Below are positions 35,198 to 43,894 of a stretch of DNA of 64,000 nucleotides, in pieces. Location: the NCBI RefSeq assembly GCF_001941975.2, contig NZ_CP146991.1:166501-230500 (forward strand), in the 5' to 3' direction. The stretch comes from Sporomusa sphaeroides DSM 2875 (GTDB lineage Bacteria; Bacillota; Negativicutes; Sporomusales; Sporomusaceae). Both the position numbers and the translations under genes were made by a program. The notes under the pieces were generated by a model. It had not been told where the DNA came from, did not search any database, and saw only the letters and a list, made by a program, of their open reading frames with translations. How positions within the stretch are numbered: the first letter of the stretch is position 1; each line of letters begins with the position of its first letter.

Positions 35198-36331
35198 ATG
35201 ATAAATATTGACGCAAAGGCCCTTGATAAAATTGTAAAAAACACCATCGCTGCAGTAGAAAGAAGCAAGGCACAGATATTTGACATATATGACGCTGCCC
35301 GGGTCGAGATGGAAAAGGTTCGTCTGGATGTCGAACGTGTTAAACAGGAAACGGCAGACATAATCTTTAGAGTGGATGAACTGGAAAAGAAAGAACGCAG
35401 GTCACGCTACCGGCTGATGGAGGTCAGCCGGAATTTCCGCCAATACACGGAAGACGATATCAAGGCTGCCTATGAGGATACCAGCAATGTTCAGCTTGAA
35501 CTGGCTATGGCCAGGCTGCAGGAGCAAAATCTGCGACGCCAGCGGGATGAGCTGGAGCTTAGGCTGAAGACCTTGAAGAGCACGGTGGAAAAAGCCGAGG
35601 AATTAGCCTCGCAGGTGGGAGCCGTATTGGGGTATTGGGGCAGCCAGATGGGTGATGTTGTAACCCAGATTGAATCGTTGCAGGCCAGACAGAATTTCGG
35701 CGCCAAAATCATTAAAGCCCAGGAAGAAGAACGGCGGCGCGTATCCCGGGAAATTCATGACGGTCCGGCGCAGGCTATGGCCAATATCGTCTTCCGGGCC
35801 GAGGTATGTGAACGTCTCATGGAGTCTGATGTTGCCAGAGCCAAACATGAATTAGGGGATTTGCGCGAGCAGGTGCGGATAGCCTTGAAAGAGACGAGAA
35901 AAATAATTTTTGACCTTAGGCCCATGACACTGGATGATTTGGGACTGGTTCCTACCATCCGGAAGGTGTTGGAAACCATTAAAGAGCGGAGTGCTGTTTT
36001 TTCCGAGGTGAAGGTGCTTGGCACTGAGAAAAGACTGGAACCTCATATTGAGATAGGTTTATTTCGGATTATCCAGGAGGCACTTAGTAATGTCGAAAAA
36101 CATGCGAAAGCCTCCAACATCTGGGTTCGTATTGATTTTCGGCCAAGTGTGGTTTCGGCGGTTGTCGAAGATGACGGTAGGGGCTTTGATACCGTCGAAT
36201 CGGTGGGCAATGAAAGCTTTGGTCTGATGGGTATGCGGGAGCGTATTAACCTGTTGCGTGGTGAGCTTACCATAAAATCAGAGGTTGGCAAAGGCACCCG
36301 GGTTTTTGTTACCGTACCGCTCGGCCCTTAA
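35198..36331 (+). CDS. DegS-like sensor histidine kinase
   Basis: A 377-residue cytoplasmic kinase. Residues about 20-170 are coiled coil, as in the DegS sensor domain. The HisKA_3 box, with the phosphorylated histidine, is RRRVSREIHDGPAQAMAN (about residues 178-195), and the ATPase domain has VVEDDGRGFD and GLMGMRERINLLRGELTI near the C-terminus. In Bacillus subtilis DegS phosphorylates DegU and controls exoenzymes, motility and biofilm formation. No response regulator is next to it here; the following gene is a universal stress protein. The ATG at 35198 is preceded by GAGTGGTGACAG. The partner is therefore unknown. Confidence 0.87.
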   Translation: MINIDAKALDKIVKNTIAAVERSKAQIFDIYDAARVEMEKVRLDVERVKQETADIIFRVDELEKKERRSRYRLMEVSRNFRQYTEDDIKAAYEDTSNVQLELAMARLQEQNLRRQRDELELRLKTLKSTVEKAEELASQVGAVLGYWGSQMGDVVTQIESLQARQNFGAKIIKAQEEERRRVSREIHDGPAQAMANIVFRAEVCERLMESDVARAKHELGDLREQVRIALKETRKIIFDLRPMTLDDLGLVPTIRKVLETIKERSAVFSEVKVLGTEKRLEPHIEIGLFRIIQEALSNVEKHAKASNIWVRIDFRPSVVSAVVEDDGRGFDTVESVGNESFGLMGMRERINLLRGELTIKSEVGKGTRVFVTVPLGP

Positions 36332-36441
36332 CCGGGACGGTTTAAGCAAAGCTTTATTGGATTTTATGGACACGAAAATAGAGGACATAATAAATTTATG
36401 GCGAATTAATTATCTTAGAAACGATCATAAGGGGGATGGCC

Positions 36442-36912
36442 ATGAAAAAAAATATTCTAGTTCCGTTTGATGGATCAAAGAATTCAATCGAAGCATTGCG
36501 ACTGGCGATTAGTTTGGGAAAACTGCTGCAGGAAAAAATTGTAGTATTAAATGTTCAACCGACGTTTCGGACCGTCCATTCCAAAATGTTTTTTTCTAAT
36601 AACACTATTCGTGAATATCAGGAGCAGCTTTTTGCGGAGGTCGTGCCTGCAGCAAAAGAAATATTAGAAGCTGCTCAGGTAGAATATGAATTAAAGTTAA
36701 GAGTTGGCGATGCTAAAGAGCAGATTTGTCTGGAAGCCTTGCCGGATACCAGTGGTGAACCGGGATGCGCACTTACCGGTGTGCGGATGATCATCATGGG
36801 TTCACGGGGAATGAATCCTCTGGTTGGCGGAGTGCTTGGCAGTGTCAGCTATGGTGTGGTCAATGCCGCGCCTTGCCCTGTTACCATCGTTCCCTTCTCT
36901 TGTGCAGAATAA
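36442..36912 (+). CDS. Universal stress protein (UspA family)
   Basis: The 156-residue protein has the UspA fold: KKNILVPFDGSKNSIEAL at the N-terminus and the ATP-binding motif GSRGMNPLVGGVLGSVSYGVV near the C-terminus (G-x2-G-x9-G-S pattern). Such proteins bind ATP and help survive starvation or oxidative stress; exact activity is unknown. I prefer the ATG at 36442, with AAGGGGG upstream; an ATG at 36436 overlaps that region. It follows the DegS-like kinase after 110 bases. Confidence 0.9.
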   Translation: MKKNILVPFDGSKNSIEALRLAISLGKLLQEKIVVLNVQPTFRTVHSKMFFSNNTIREYQEQLFAEVVPAAKEILEAAQVEYELKLRVGDAKEQICLEALPDTSGEPGCALTGVRMIIMGSRGMNPLVGGVLGSVSYGVVNAAPCPVTIVPFSCAE

Positions 36913-36948
36913 TTTGAGCAAGTCTGTATAACCTGCCTGATAAGAAAA

Positions 36949-36990
36949 AGAAGCATGTCTTTGTAGCTAACAAGGCAGTGCTTCTTTTCT
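36949..36990 (+). terminator. Hairpin after the universal stress gene
   Basis: AAGAAGCA...TTTGT pairs with ACAAG...TGCTTCTT, followed by TTCTTTACTTT. The remaining 200 bases up to fprA hold a possible -10 TATAAT at 37167 but no clear -35. Confidence 0.65.
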
Positions 36991-37207
36991 TTACTTTGTT
37001 TTGGAATTGTAGCAGGCTAGGGGGGCGTATTTGTCGAAGGTTTGGGGAATATTTATTTTATCTTGGGCAATTATAACAAGGCATCTCAGCCATTTGTGGG
37101 TTGTGGCGGTTAAGCGGAAAATTGCGTTTTTGTGATTATCGTCACGGCAGTTATGGAGAAAAGTGGTATAATATTATTATCACAGAATATTAGGGGAGGT
37201 AGTAACT

Positions 37208-38395
37208 ATGCGTTTTAAAATTACAGATAATGTAACCTGGGTTGGTAAGGTAGATTGGGAATTGAAAAAATTCCATGGCGAGGAATACTCTACGCACAAG
37301 GGTTCTACCTATAATTCTTATTTGATTCGCGATGGAAAAAATGTCCTCATTGATACGGTATGGCTGCCTTTTGCCCAGGAATTTGTGGCAAATCTTCAGC
37401 AGGAAATAGACCTGGATAAGATTGATTACATTATTGTAAACCATGGTGAGGTTGACCATAGCGGCGCATTACCCCAGTTAATGAAATTGATTCCCAATAC
37501 CCCGATTTATTGTACTGCCAACGCCGTTAAGTCGTTAAAAGGCCAGTATCACCAGGATTGGAATTTTCAGGTGGTCAAAACCGGGGACAAGCTCAATATC
37601 GGTTCCAAGGAATTTATCTTTGTCGAAGCGCCGATGCTGCATTGGCCGGACACGATGATGTGCTATCTTACAGGCGACAATATTTTATTCAGTAACGATG
37701 CCTTTGGTCAGCATTATGCTTCTGAATATATGTTTAACGACCTTGTTGACCAGGATGAACTGTATAAAGAGTGTATCAAATACTATGCCAATATTCTTAC
37801 GCCCTTTAGCCGCTTAGTTGACCGCAAAATTCAGGAGGTTGTCGGTTTTAATCTGCCGGTGGCTATGATTTGTCCAAGTCATGGCGTGCTTTGGCGCGAT
37901 AATCCGCTGCAAATTGTTACCAAGTATACCGAATGGGCTAAAGATTATCAAGAAAATCAGATCACTATTCTGTACGATACCATGTGGGATGGTACCCGCA
38001 AAATGGCTGAGGCTATTGCCGCAGGCATAAAAGCCGGCGATCCGTCAGTAAACATCAAGCTGTTTAATACCGCCCGCCGGGATAAGAATGACATCATTAC
38101 CGAAGTATTCAAATCCAAAGCCATTCTGGTAGGGTCGCCCACTGTCAACAAAGGCGTTCTGTCCTCCATTGCCGGGATTATGGAAGAAATTAAAGGCTTG
38201 GCCTTCAAAAATAAGAAAGCCGCTGCTTTTGGCGCCTATGGCTGGAGCGGCGAATCGGTTAAGATTATTAATGAGATGCTGGCTTCGGCCGGGTTTGCGG
38301 TTGTAAATGACGGTTTCAAAGGCTTGTGGAATCCGGATGCGCAAACTACCGAGGGCGCTATACAGTTCGGCAAGGAATTTGCTAAGCTGTATTAA
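37208..38395 (+). CDS. fprA: Flavodiiron protein (FprA family)
   Basis: This 395-residue protein has an N-terminal metallo-beta-lactamase-like diiron domain, with ligands in NHGEVDHSGALPQL and a later MLHWPDTM, and a C-terminal flavodoxin domain beginning ITILYDTMWDGTRKMAEAIA that binds FMN. Such proteins reduce O2 to water or NO to N2O and protect strict anaerobes from oxygen. Electrons usually come from rubredoxin or coenzyme F420 analogues; no partner gene is adjacent. TTAGGGGAGGTAGTAACT precedes the ATG. A terminator follows, so it is monocistronic. Confidence 0.92.
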   Translation: MRFKITDNVTWVGKVDWELKKFHGEEYSTHKGSTYNSYLIRDGKNVLIDTVWLPFAQEFVANLQQEIDLDKIDYIIVNHGEVDHSGALPQLMKLIPNTPIYCTANAVKSLKGQYHQDWNFQVVKTGDKLNIGSKEFIFVEAPMLHWPDTMMCYLTGDNILFSNDAFGQHYASEYMFNDLVDQDELYKECIKYYANILTPFSRLVDRKIQEVVGFNLPVAMICPSHGVLWRDNPLQIVTKYTEWAKDYQENQITILYDTMWDGTRKMAEAIAAGIKAGDPSVNIKLFNTARRDKNDIITEVFKSKAILVGSPTVNKGVLSSIAGIMEEIKGLAFKNKKAAAFGAYGWSGESVKIINEMLASAGFAVVNDGFKGLWNPDAQTTEGAIQFGKEFAKLY

Positions 38396-38423
38396 TGAGA
38401 TATAGCTTTAATTAGTGTTACAA

Positions 38424-38451
38424 GGCCGCCGGCAATTGACCGGCGGCTTTT
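38424..38451 (+). terminator. Intrinsic terminator of fprA
   Basis: GCCGCCGG and CCGGCGGC with a short loop, followed by TTTT. Confidence 0.88.
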
Positions 38452-38593
38452 GCTTTCCCTGTTTGCACCCGGCAATTTTTTTTGCCTTGAGTGCTGCTTT
38501 GTCTTGGCAGCTTGTACCGGGTAAGGGGTGTATGCTAAAATATTTACAACCTGCAAGGGTATAATAGAGGAAGAAAGAAAAGGCGGTGGCGGT

Positions 38594-40063
38594 GTGCTTG
38601 ACCAACGGAAAGTGCCTTTGCTGGCAGCTATGAATACTTATGTAAATGATAAAGTAATTCCTTTTCATACACCGGGACACAAAATGGGCAAAGGCATGCA
38701 TCAGGCTTTGGCTGACCTGGTGCCGCAGAAAACCCTGGCTCTTGATTTAGCGCTTATGACTGAACTCGATGATTTACATGAGCCGCATGGTCCCATCAAG
38801 GCGGCACAGGATTTGGCAGCCGACCTTTACGGGGCAGATCATAGCTTCTTTGTGGTTAATGGCACTACCGGCGGGATTTATGCGATGATTCTTACCATTG
38901 CCGGACCTGGTGACAAGATTATTGTACCGCGCAATTCCCATCGCTCCATCATTGGCGGCATTATTTTAAGTGGTGCTATTCCGGTATTCATGCAGCCTGA
39001 GGTGGATAACGAGCTGGGGCTGGCTATGGGGGTTACCCCGGAGGCGGTATCTCAGGCATTGGCAGAGCATCCTGACGCCAAGGGTGTGCTTATTATTAAT
39101 CCCACCTATTACGGTGTGGCTACCGATCTGAAAAAAATAGTTGATATTGTGCATGGCCATGGTATTCCGGTGGTTGTTGACGAGGCGCATGGACCGCATC
39201 TTAAGTTTTCGGACAGGCTGCCGGTTCAGGCCCTTGATGCCGGTGCCGATATTGTGGCCCAAAGCACTCATAAAATTATCGGGGCCCTGACCCAATGCTC
39301 TTTAGTGCATTGCCGCGAAGGCCGGATCAGGGTGCCGCGCCTTAAGGCCATGCTGCAGTTAGTTCAGTCAACCAGTCCTAATTATATTCTGCTGGCCTCC
39401 CTGGATGTCGCCAGAATGCAGATGGCCACACAAGGGCGTGAACTGATTGAACGGGCTGTCGATTTGGCTAACCAGGCCCGGCAGGAGATAAACAAAATTC
39501 CCGGACTGTATTGCTTTGGTGAGGAAAAACTGGGCAATCCCGGTGTGTACAGCATGGATTGGACTAAGGTTACTGTCACCGTCAAAGGCCTGGGCTTAAA
39601 AGGGGCGGAAGCCGAGCGGATTTTGCGCCATAAATATAAAGTTCAGGTAGAGTTATCTGATGTATATAACATTTTGTTTCTCATTACGCTTGGCGATACC
39701 GAACGCGAAGTGGAGGCACTGGTGGCTGCCCTCCGGGATATGGCGGCTACTCACCATGGGACACGCGATTTTTCGGCCATTAATTCCATTTATGCCGCAG
39801 GTAAGCATCCGGCGTCACCGGAACAAGTCATCTCACCCCGGGATGCGCTGTTTGGCAATACCTGCATGGTGCCGTTCCGGGATGCGGCAGGCATGACCTG
39901 TGCCGAAATAGTCACCTTCTACCCCCCGGGAATCCCCTTGCTTTGTCCGGGGGAAAAGATTAGCCAGGAGATTATTGATTACTGTCATGTGCTGCAGCAG
40001 GCCGGGCTGCATATCTCAGGGCCGGAAGACTATTTACTTAAAACCATTAAAGTGGTGGATTGA
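38594..40063 (+). CDS. Orn/Lys/Arg decarboxylase-family PLP enzyme (YaaO-like)
   Basis: A 489-residue fold-I PLP enzyme. The N-terminal IPFHTPGHKMGKGMH and DLHEPHGPIKAAQDLAADLYG are typical of the family; the PLP lysine is in VAQSTHKIIGALTQCSL, and the C-terminal domain has PPGIPLLCPGEKISQEI. This short form lacks the wing domain of E. coli CadA. YaaO/SpeA-type members decarboxylate lysine, arginine or ornithine. I place the start at GTG 38594 because the following residues align with the family; the ribosome binding site AAAGG is weak. It precedes tmk by ten bases, as in the B. subtilis yaaO-tmk order. With the fold-III enzyme at 18805 this is a second polyamine-forming candidate. Confidence 0.87.
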   Translation: MLDQRKVPLLAAMNTYVNDKVIPFHTPGHKMGKGMHQALADLVPQKTLALDLALMTELDDLHEPHGPIKAAQDLAADLYGADHSFFVVNGTTGGIYAMILTIAGPGDKIIVPRNSHRSIIGGIILSGAIPVFMQPEVDNELGLAMGVTPEAVSQALAEHPDAKGVLIINPTYYGVATDLKKIVDIVHGHGIPVVVDEAHGPHLKFSDRLPVQALDAGADIVAQSTHKIIGALTQCSLVHCREGRIRVPRLKAMLQLVQSTSPNYILLASLDVARMQMATQGRELIERAVDLANQARQEINKIPGLYCFGEEKLGNPGVYSMDWTKVTVTVKGLGLKGAEAERILRHKYKVQVELSDVYNILFLITLGDTEREVEALVAALRDMAATHHGTRDFSAINSIYAAGKHPASPEQVISPRDALFGNTCMVPFRDAAGMTCAEIVTFYPPGIPLLCPGEKISQEIIDYCHVLQQAGLHISGPEDYLLKTIKVVD

Positions 40064-40073
40064 CGGAGGAACT

Positions 40074-40751
40074 ATGCGCGGCAAATTAATTGTTATTGAA
40101 GGTACTGACGGCAGCGGCAAGGCCACTCAGTCCGGGAAGATGGCTGCCCGTCTTGCGGCAGAAGGCTTTACTGTGCGTAAGGTGGACTATCCCAATTACC
40201 AAAGCCAGTCGTCGGCTCTGGTCAAAATGTATTTGAATGGGGAATTCGGAGAGCGGCCTGAGGATGTCAATGCCTATGCGGCCTCGGCCTTTTACGCGGT
40301 TGACCGGATTGCGTCTTATAAAAAGGAATGGGAGGAGTTTTATCTAAACGGCGGGATCGTTATTGCCGACCGTTATACTACTTCCAATATGATTCATCAG
40401 GCAGCCAAAATCAAAGACAAGGCTGAGAAAGAACGTTATCTGGAATGGTTAGGGGATTTTGAATTTACCAAATGCGGTTTGCCGGTTCCTGATAAGGTTT
40501 TTTTTCTGGCAATGCCGCCGGCGGTCAGCCGGGAACTTATGCGCGGACGGGAAAATAAAGCAGGCAATGTCAAAGATATTCATGAACAAGACAGTGACTA
40601 CTTGTCCTATTGTTTTGCCAATGCCTGTGATATTGCCGCAACCTTTGGCTGGCACAGGGTGGACTGTACCGATAGCGGCCAAATAAAAACTATTGAACAG
40701 ATTCATGAGGAAATTTATCAGGAACTTCACAGGATGATCGGCAGGGCTTAA
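40074..40751 (+). CDS. tmk: Thymidylate kinase
   Basis: The 225-residue kinase has the P-loop IEGTDGSGKATQSGKMA, the DR(x) region IVIADRYTTSNMIHQAAK and VFFLAMPP. It phosphorylates dTMP to dTDP. The P-loop has GKAT in place of the common GKTT. The start ATG at 40074 has GGAGGAACT upstream and lies ten bases after the previous stop; a longer frame overlaps yaaO. The C-terminal lid region is longer than in the E. coli enzyme. The stop codon lies inside a terminator. Confidence 0.93.
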   Translation: MRGKLIVIEGTDGSGKATQSGKMAARLAAEGFTVRKVDYPNYQSQSSALVKMYLNGEFGERPEDVNAYAASAFYAVDRIASYKKEWEEFYLNGGIVIADRYTTSNMIHQAAKIKDKAEKERYLEWLGDFEFTKCGLPVPDKVFFLAMPPAVSRELMRGRENKAGNVKDIHEQDSDYLSYCFANACDIAATFGWHRVDCTDSGQIKTIEQIHEEIYQELHRMIGRA

Positions 40752-40766
40752 TCAGGCCCTGCTTTT
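40741..40766 (+). terminator. Terminator overlapping the tmk stop codon
   Basis: GCAGGGC and GCCCTGC enclose an eight-base loop containing the tmk stop and are followed by TTTTG. Confidence 0.85.
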
Positions 40767-40792
40767 GTTTTTGGTGGATATTTGGCAAATAT

Positions 40793-40821
40793 TTGATTAT
40801 TTTATTGAAACCATATATAAT
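40793..40821 (+). promoter_or_regulatory. Predicted sigma-A promoter of the yaaR-holB operon
   Basis: TTGATT, a 17-base spacer and TATAAT lie upstream of yaaR (start 40881). It follows the tmk terminator, so the downstream genes form a separate unit. Confidence 0.7.
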
Positions 40822-40880
40822 TTAAGGGATAAGAAGAAGGTAATCTGCCGTATAGTTTCGGGGCAGGAGGATTAAATTAG

Positions 40881-41333
40881 ATGAGTATGAAAGTAAATAC
40901 CTTTGGTGTGAGCAACCAACCGGTGTTGAGCGACCGCGAGCAGAACGTCAAGTCGGAAAAAGCAGGCGGCTATTTTGCCTCCGACCTGCGAAAAACGCAG
41001 GAAAAGCAGTCAACCGAGCGTCTGCAAGCATTACTGGCCGATATTGATGAAAGCGGCAGCCGGTTATCACAGATGCCAACATATAGTGAACTTAAGTCAT
41101 ACCGGGAAAATGTGCGGAAGTTTATCGGTGAAGCCGTAGCCCGGATGTACAGTCTGGAATCCCGTACCGGCTGGGATCGTCATGGCCGCCAGAAGATGTT
41201 TACAACCATCAGGCAGATTGATGAAAAACTGGCGGAAATGGCAGAAGACGTACGCGCAGGCCAGGACCGGCAGTTATCAATCATGGCCAAGCATGACGCA
41301 GTGCGCGGTATGTTGGTTGACCTGTATACCTGA
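40881..41333 (+). CDS. yaaR: YaaR-family protein (DUF327)
   Basis: A 150-residue cytoplasmic protein of the YaaR/DUF327 family, with the helical core LSQMPTYSELKSYRENVRKFIGEAV and a C-terminal KLAEMAEDVRAGQDRQLSIMAKHDAVRGMLVDLYT. No function is known in B. subtilis, where it is also found between tmk and holB; the location is conserved here. GGCAGGAGGATTAAATTAG precedes the ATG. Its stop codon overlaps the start codon of holB. Confidence 0.88.
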   Translation: MSMKVNTFGVSNQPVLSDREQNVKSEKAGGYFASDLRKTQEKQSTERLQALLADIDESGSRLSQMPTYSELKSYRENVRKFIGEAVARMYSLESRTGWDRHGRQKMFTTIRQIDEKLAEMAEDVRAGQDRQLSIMAKHDAVRGMLVDLYT

Positions 41334-42361
41334 TGGTTATGCATTGGGATGCAGTCATTGGCCACCAGGACGCTGTACAGGTACTCAAAGCCATGCTGGT
41401 CAGCGGTGCGATACCGCATGCCTTGCTCTTTACCGGGCCGTCAGGTATCGGTAAGGGGTTGACCGCCCGCATAATGGCTGCCGGAATTTTATGCAATGCC
41501 GGCGGCATAAAACCGTGTGGGCACTGTTCCTCCTGTGTGCTGTACGGCAGAGAGGCGCATCCTGACTTTACCCTGGTTGCGCCTGAGGGGGCGACAATTA
41601 AAATTGACCAGATCCGGGCATTGCAGCATTTTGCGTCCCTGGCTCCGGCTGTCAGTCCGGGCAGGCTCTGTCTGATCGAGGATGCCGAGTTTATGACAGT
41701 TCAGGCCGCCAATAGTTTGCTCAAGCTGCTGGAGGAGCCGCCGGCCGGCTTTGTTTTTATCCTGGTGGCAGGCACGGCGAAACCGCTTTTGCCGACCATT
41801 CTGTCCCGTTGCCGCAACCTTAAGTTTTATCCGTTGCCTGCAGCACTCCTTGAGCAAGCTCTGGTGCACCAGGGTTACAGCCTGGAGGCGGCTGCGGTAG
41901 CGGCCCGGCTGAGCGGCGGGCGGATGGGGAAAGCACTCACTCTGCTGGCTCCGGACGGCTTGGCACAGCGGGATATGGCGGCAGGCCTGTTTGCCAGCCT
42001 CGAAAGTCGTGATATGATGGCTGTCTGGGAGCAGACGGCCAAGCTTGACAGTCTGGAAACAAAGGCTATTATAACTGTACTGGAATATTTTCTATATCTG
42101 CTCCGGGATGTACTGCTGGTGGCCGGTGGGCATAACGCGCGGCTGCTGTATAATATTGACCTTAGACCTCAACTGGACGGCTGGGCAGCGGCTTGGCCTG
42201 AAGGGCGATGCGTAGCGGCTATGACCGTAGTTAAGAATACAATCCGTGCCATTGGGAGCAATGCGAATACCCGCCTGGCATTAGAAGAATTACTCATAAA
42301 ATTAAAAGATTTACCGGAAAAAGGAGAAAATCATGTTGACAGTAGTTGGGGTCCGCTTTAA
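41333..42361 (+). CDS. holB: DNA polymerase III subunit delta'
   Basis: The 342-residue clamp-loader subunit starts near WDAVIGHQDAVQVLKAML, has P-loop GPSGIGKG (degenerate in delta' but retained), a four-Cys zinc element in CNAGGIKPCGHCSSC, and the SRC-type finger in ILSRCRNLKF. It helps load the beta clamp. The start is at ATG 41333, overlapping the yaaR stop, or at ATG 41339. The 3' end overlaps ricT by 29 bases. The neighbour yabA, which follows ricT in B. subtilis, is absent. Confidence 0.92.
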   Translation: MVMHWDAVIGHQDAVQVLKAMLVSGAIPHALLFTGPSGIGKGLTARIMAAGILCNAGGIKPCGHCSSCVLYGREAHPDFTLVAPEGATIKIDQIRALQHFASLAPAVSPGRLCLIEDAEFMTVQAANSLLKLLEEPPAGFVFILVAGTAKPLLPTILSRCRNLKFYPLPAALLEQALVHQGYSLEAAAVAARLSGGRMGKALTLLAPDGLAQRDMAAGLFASLESRDMMAVWEQTAKLDSLETKAIITVLEYFLYLLRDVLLVAGGHNARLLYNIDLRPQLDGWAAAWPEGRCVAAMTVVKNTIRAIGSNANTRLALEELLIKLKDLPEKGENHVDSSWGPL

Positions 42362-43142
42362 AAAGGCGGGTAAAATATACTATTTTGATCCGGGCGGTAT
42401 TGACATTCATGCCGGCGAGCATGCCATTGTCGAAACCGCAAGAGGTCTTGAATTTGGTGATGTGGTTATCGGCGCGCGTGAAGTGGCAGACGATCAAATT
42501 GTTGCTCCGCTGAAACCGGTGCTGCGCAAGGCTACGCCTGAGGATCAGGAAAAGGTTAAGGATAACCGGAAAAAGGAAAAAGAAGCCTTTAAAATTTGTG
42601 AACAAAAAATTCAGGCCCATGGGTTGCCCATGAACCTGGTTGATGTAGAATACACTTTTGATGTAAATAAGATTATTTTCTATTTTACCGCTGAAGGGCG
42701 TATCGACTTTCGCGAGCTGGTAAAGGATTTGGCCAGTGTGTTCAGGACCCGGATTGAACTGCGGCAAATCGGCGTAAGAGATGAAGCCAAGTTAATGAAT
42801 GGTATTGGCTGCTGCGGCCGCTCGTTGTGCTGCGCCACTTTTCTGGGAGATTTTGAGCCTGTGTCCATTCGCATGGCCAAAGACCAGAACTTATCGCTCA
42901 ATCCCACCAAGATTTCCGGTATCTGCGGCCGATTGATGTGCTGCCTGAAGTACGAGAATGACTGCTATACCGGCTGCTGCGTCAAAAAGGTTGTGCCGCC
43001 GACAGTCGGCAAAGAGGTGATTACTGTTGAGGGCGAAGGCAAGGTAATTACTATTAATCAACAAAAACGGACAGCAACGATTAGCCTGGCAGAAGGTAAA
43101 ACCCTGATCATCCCCTGGGATGAGGTAGTGGAAAAAGAGTAA
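42333..43142 (+). CDS. ricT: PSP1-domain protein RicT (YaaT)
   Basis: This 269-residue protein has the PSP1 core with the cysteine-rich GIGCCGRSLCCATFLGDF and SGICGRLMCCLKYENDCY, then TGCCVKK. In B. subtilis RicT joins RicA and RicF in a [4Fe-4S] complex that promotes mRNA processing and Spo0A phosphorylation; the cysteines seen here support a cluster-binding role. AAAAGGAGAAAATC precedes the ATG, within the end of holB. The stop codon overlaps the start of the next gene. Confidence 0.92.
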   Translation: MLTVVGVRFKKAGKIYYFDPGGIDIHAGEHAIVETARGLEFGDVVIGAREVADDQIVAPLKPVLRKATPEDQEKVKDNRKKEKEAFKICEQKIQAHGLPMNLVDVEYTFDVNKIIFYFTAEGRIDFRELVKDLASVFRTRIELRQIGVRDEAKLMNGIGCCGRSLCCATFLGDFEPVSIRMAKDQNLSLNPTKISGICGRLMCCLKYENDCYTGCCVKKVVPPTVGKEVITVEGEGKVITINQQKRTATISLAEGKTLIIPWDEVVEKE

Positions 43143-43894
43143 TGGCCAGTGAGGTTGAACTGAAACCCGGTGAACGGGTGGATGAGCTTATTATTAATGA
43201 TCTAAAATTGATTCAACATCCTGACCAGTTCTGTTTTTCCCTGGATGCTGTACTGCTGGCTCATTTTGCCAGCTTGCGCTCTGGCGGGACGGCGGTTGAT
43301 CTGGGGGCAGGAACAGGGGTTATTGGTTTGCTGCTCTTGGCGCGAGGGGCGGCAGCCGTTACCGGCCTGGAACTAAATCCGGTTATGGCCGATATGGCGC
43401 AAAGGTCAGCCTGTCTCAATCAGCTTGAGGACAGGCTGTCTATTATCCAGGGGGACTTGCGCCGGATTAAGGACTTTTTTCCCGGTGGCGGCTGTGAACT
43501 GGTTGTTTCCAATCCTCCCTACCGTCCTGTAGGGGGCGGTTACATAAGTCCCAATGACCGGGTAGCCATGGCCCGTCATGAAGTGACGGCAAATCTGGCC
43601 GAGGTAGTTGCTGCCGCCAAATATCTTGTAAAGTACCGCGGACGGTTTGCCATGGTGCATCTGCCTGAGCGGCTGGCCGAGATTTCGCTGGCGATGTGCC
43701 AGGCCGGTATTGAGCCCAAACGCTTGCAGCTTGTATATCCGGCAATGGATAAAAAGCCCAATATGGTACTGATCGAGGGTGTGCGTGGCGCCAAGCCCGG
43801 GCTGGATGTATTGCCGCCGTTGATTGTATATGCTGCTGACGGGAACTATAGTGAAGATATTATGAAGCTCTATTTTAACAGGCAGGACAGGTGA
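43142..43894 (+). CDS. tRNA1(Val) (adenine-N6)-methyltransferase (TrmN6/YabB)
   Basis: The 250-residue methyltransferase has the SAM-binding motif AVDLGAGTGVIGLLLLARG (about residues 46-64) and the catalytic NPPYRPVGGGY, as expected for N6-adenine methylation of tRNA position 37. B. subtilis YabB occupies the same locus. The ATG at 43142 overlaps the ricT stop (TAATGG), indicating coupling. In the cell it acts on tRNA in the cytosol. Substrate is inferred from the family and locus. Confidence 0.9.
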   Translation: MASEVELKPGERVDELIINDLKLIQHPDQFCFSLDAVLLAHFASLRSGGTAVDLGAGTGVIGLLLLARGAAAVTGLELNPVMADMAQRSACLNQLEDRLSIIQGDLRRIKDFFPGGGCELVVSNPPYRPVGGGYISPNDRVAMARHEVTANLAEVVAAAKYLVKYRGRFAMVHLPERLAEISLAMCQAGIEPKRLQLVYPAMDKKPNMVLIEGVRGAKPGLDVLPPLIVYAADGNYSEDIMKLYFNRQDR

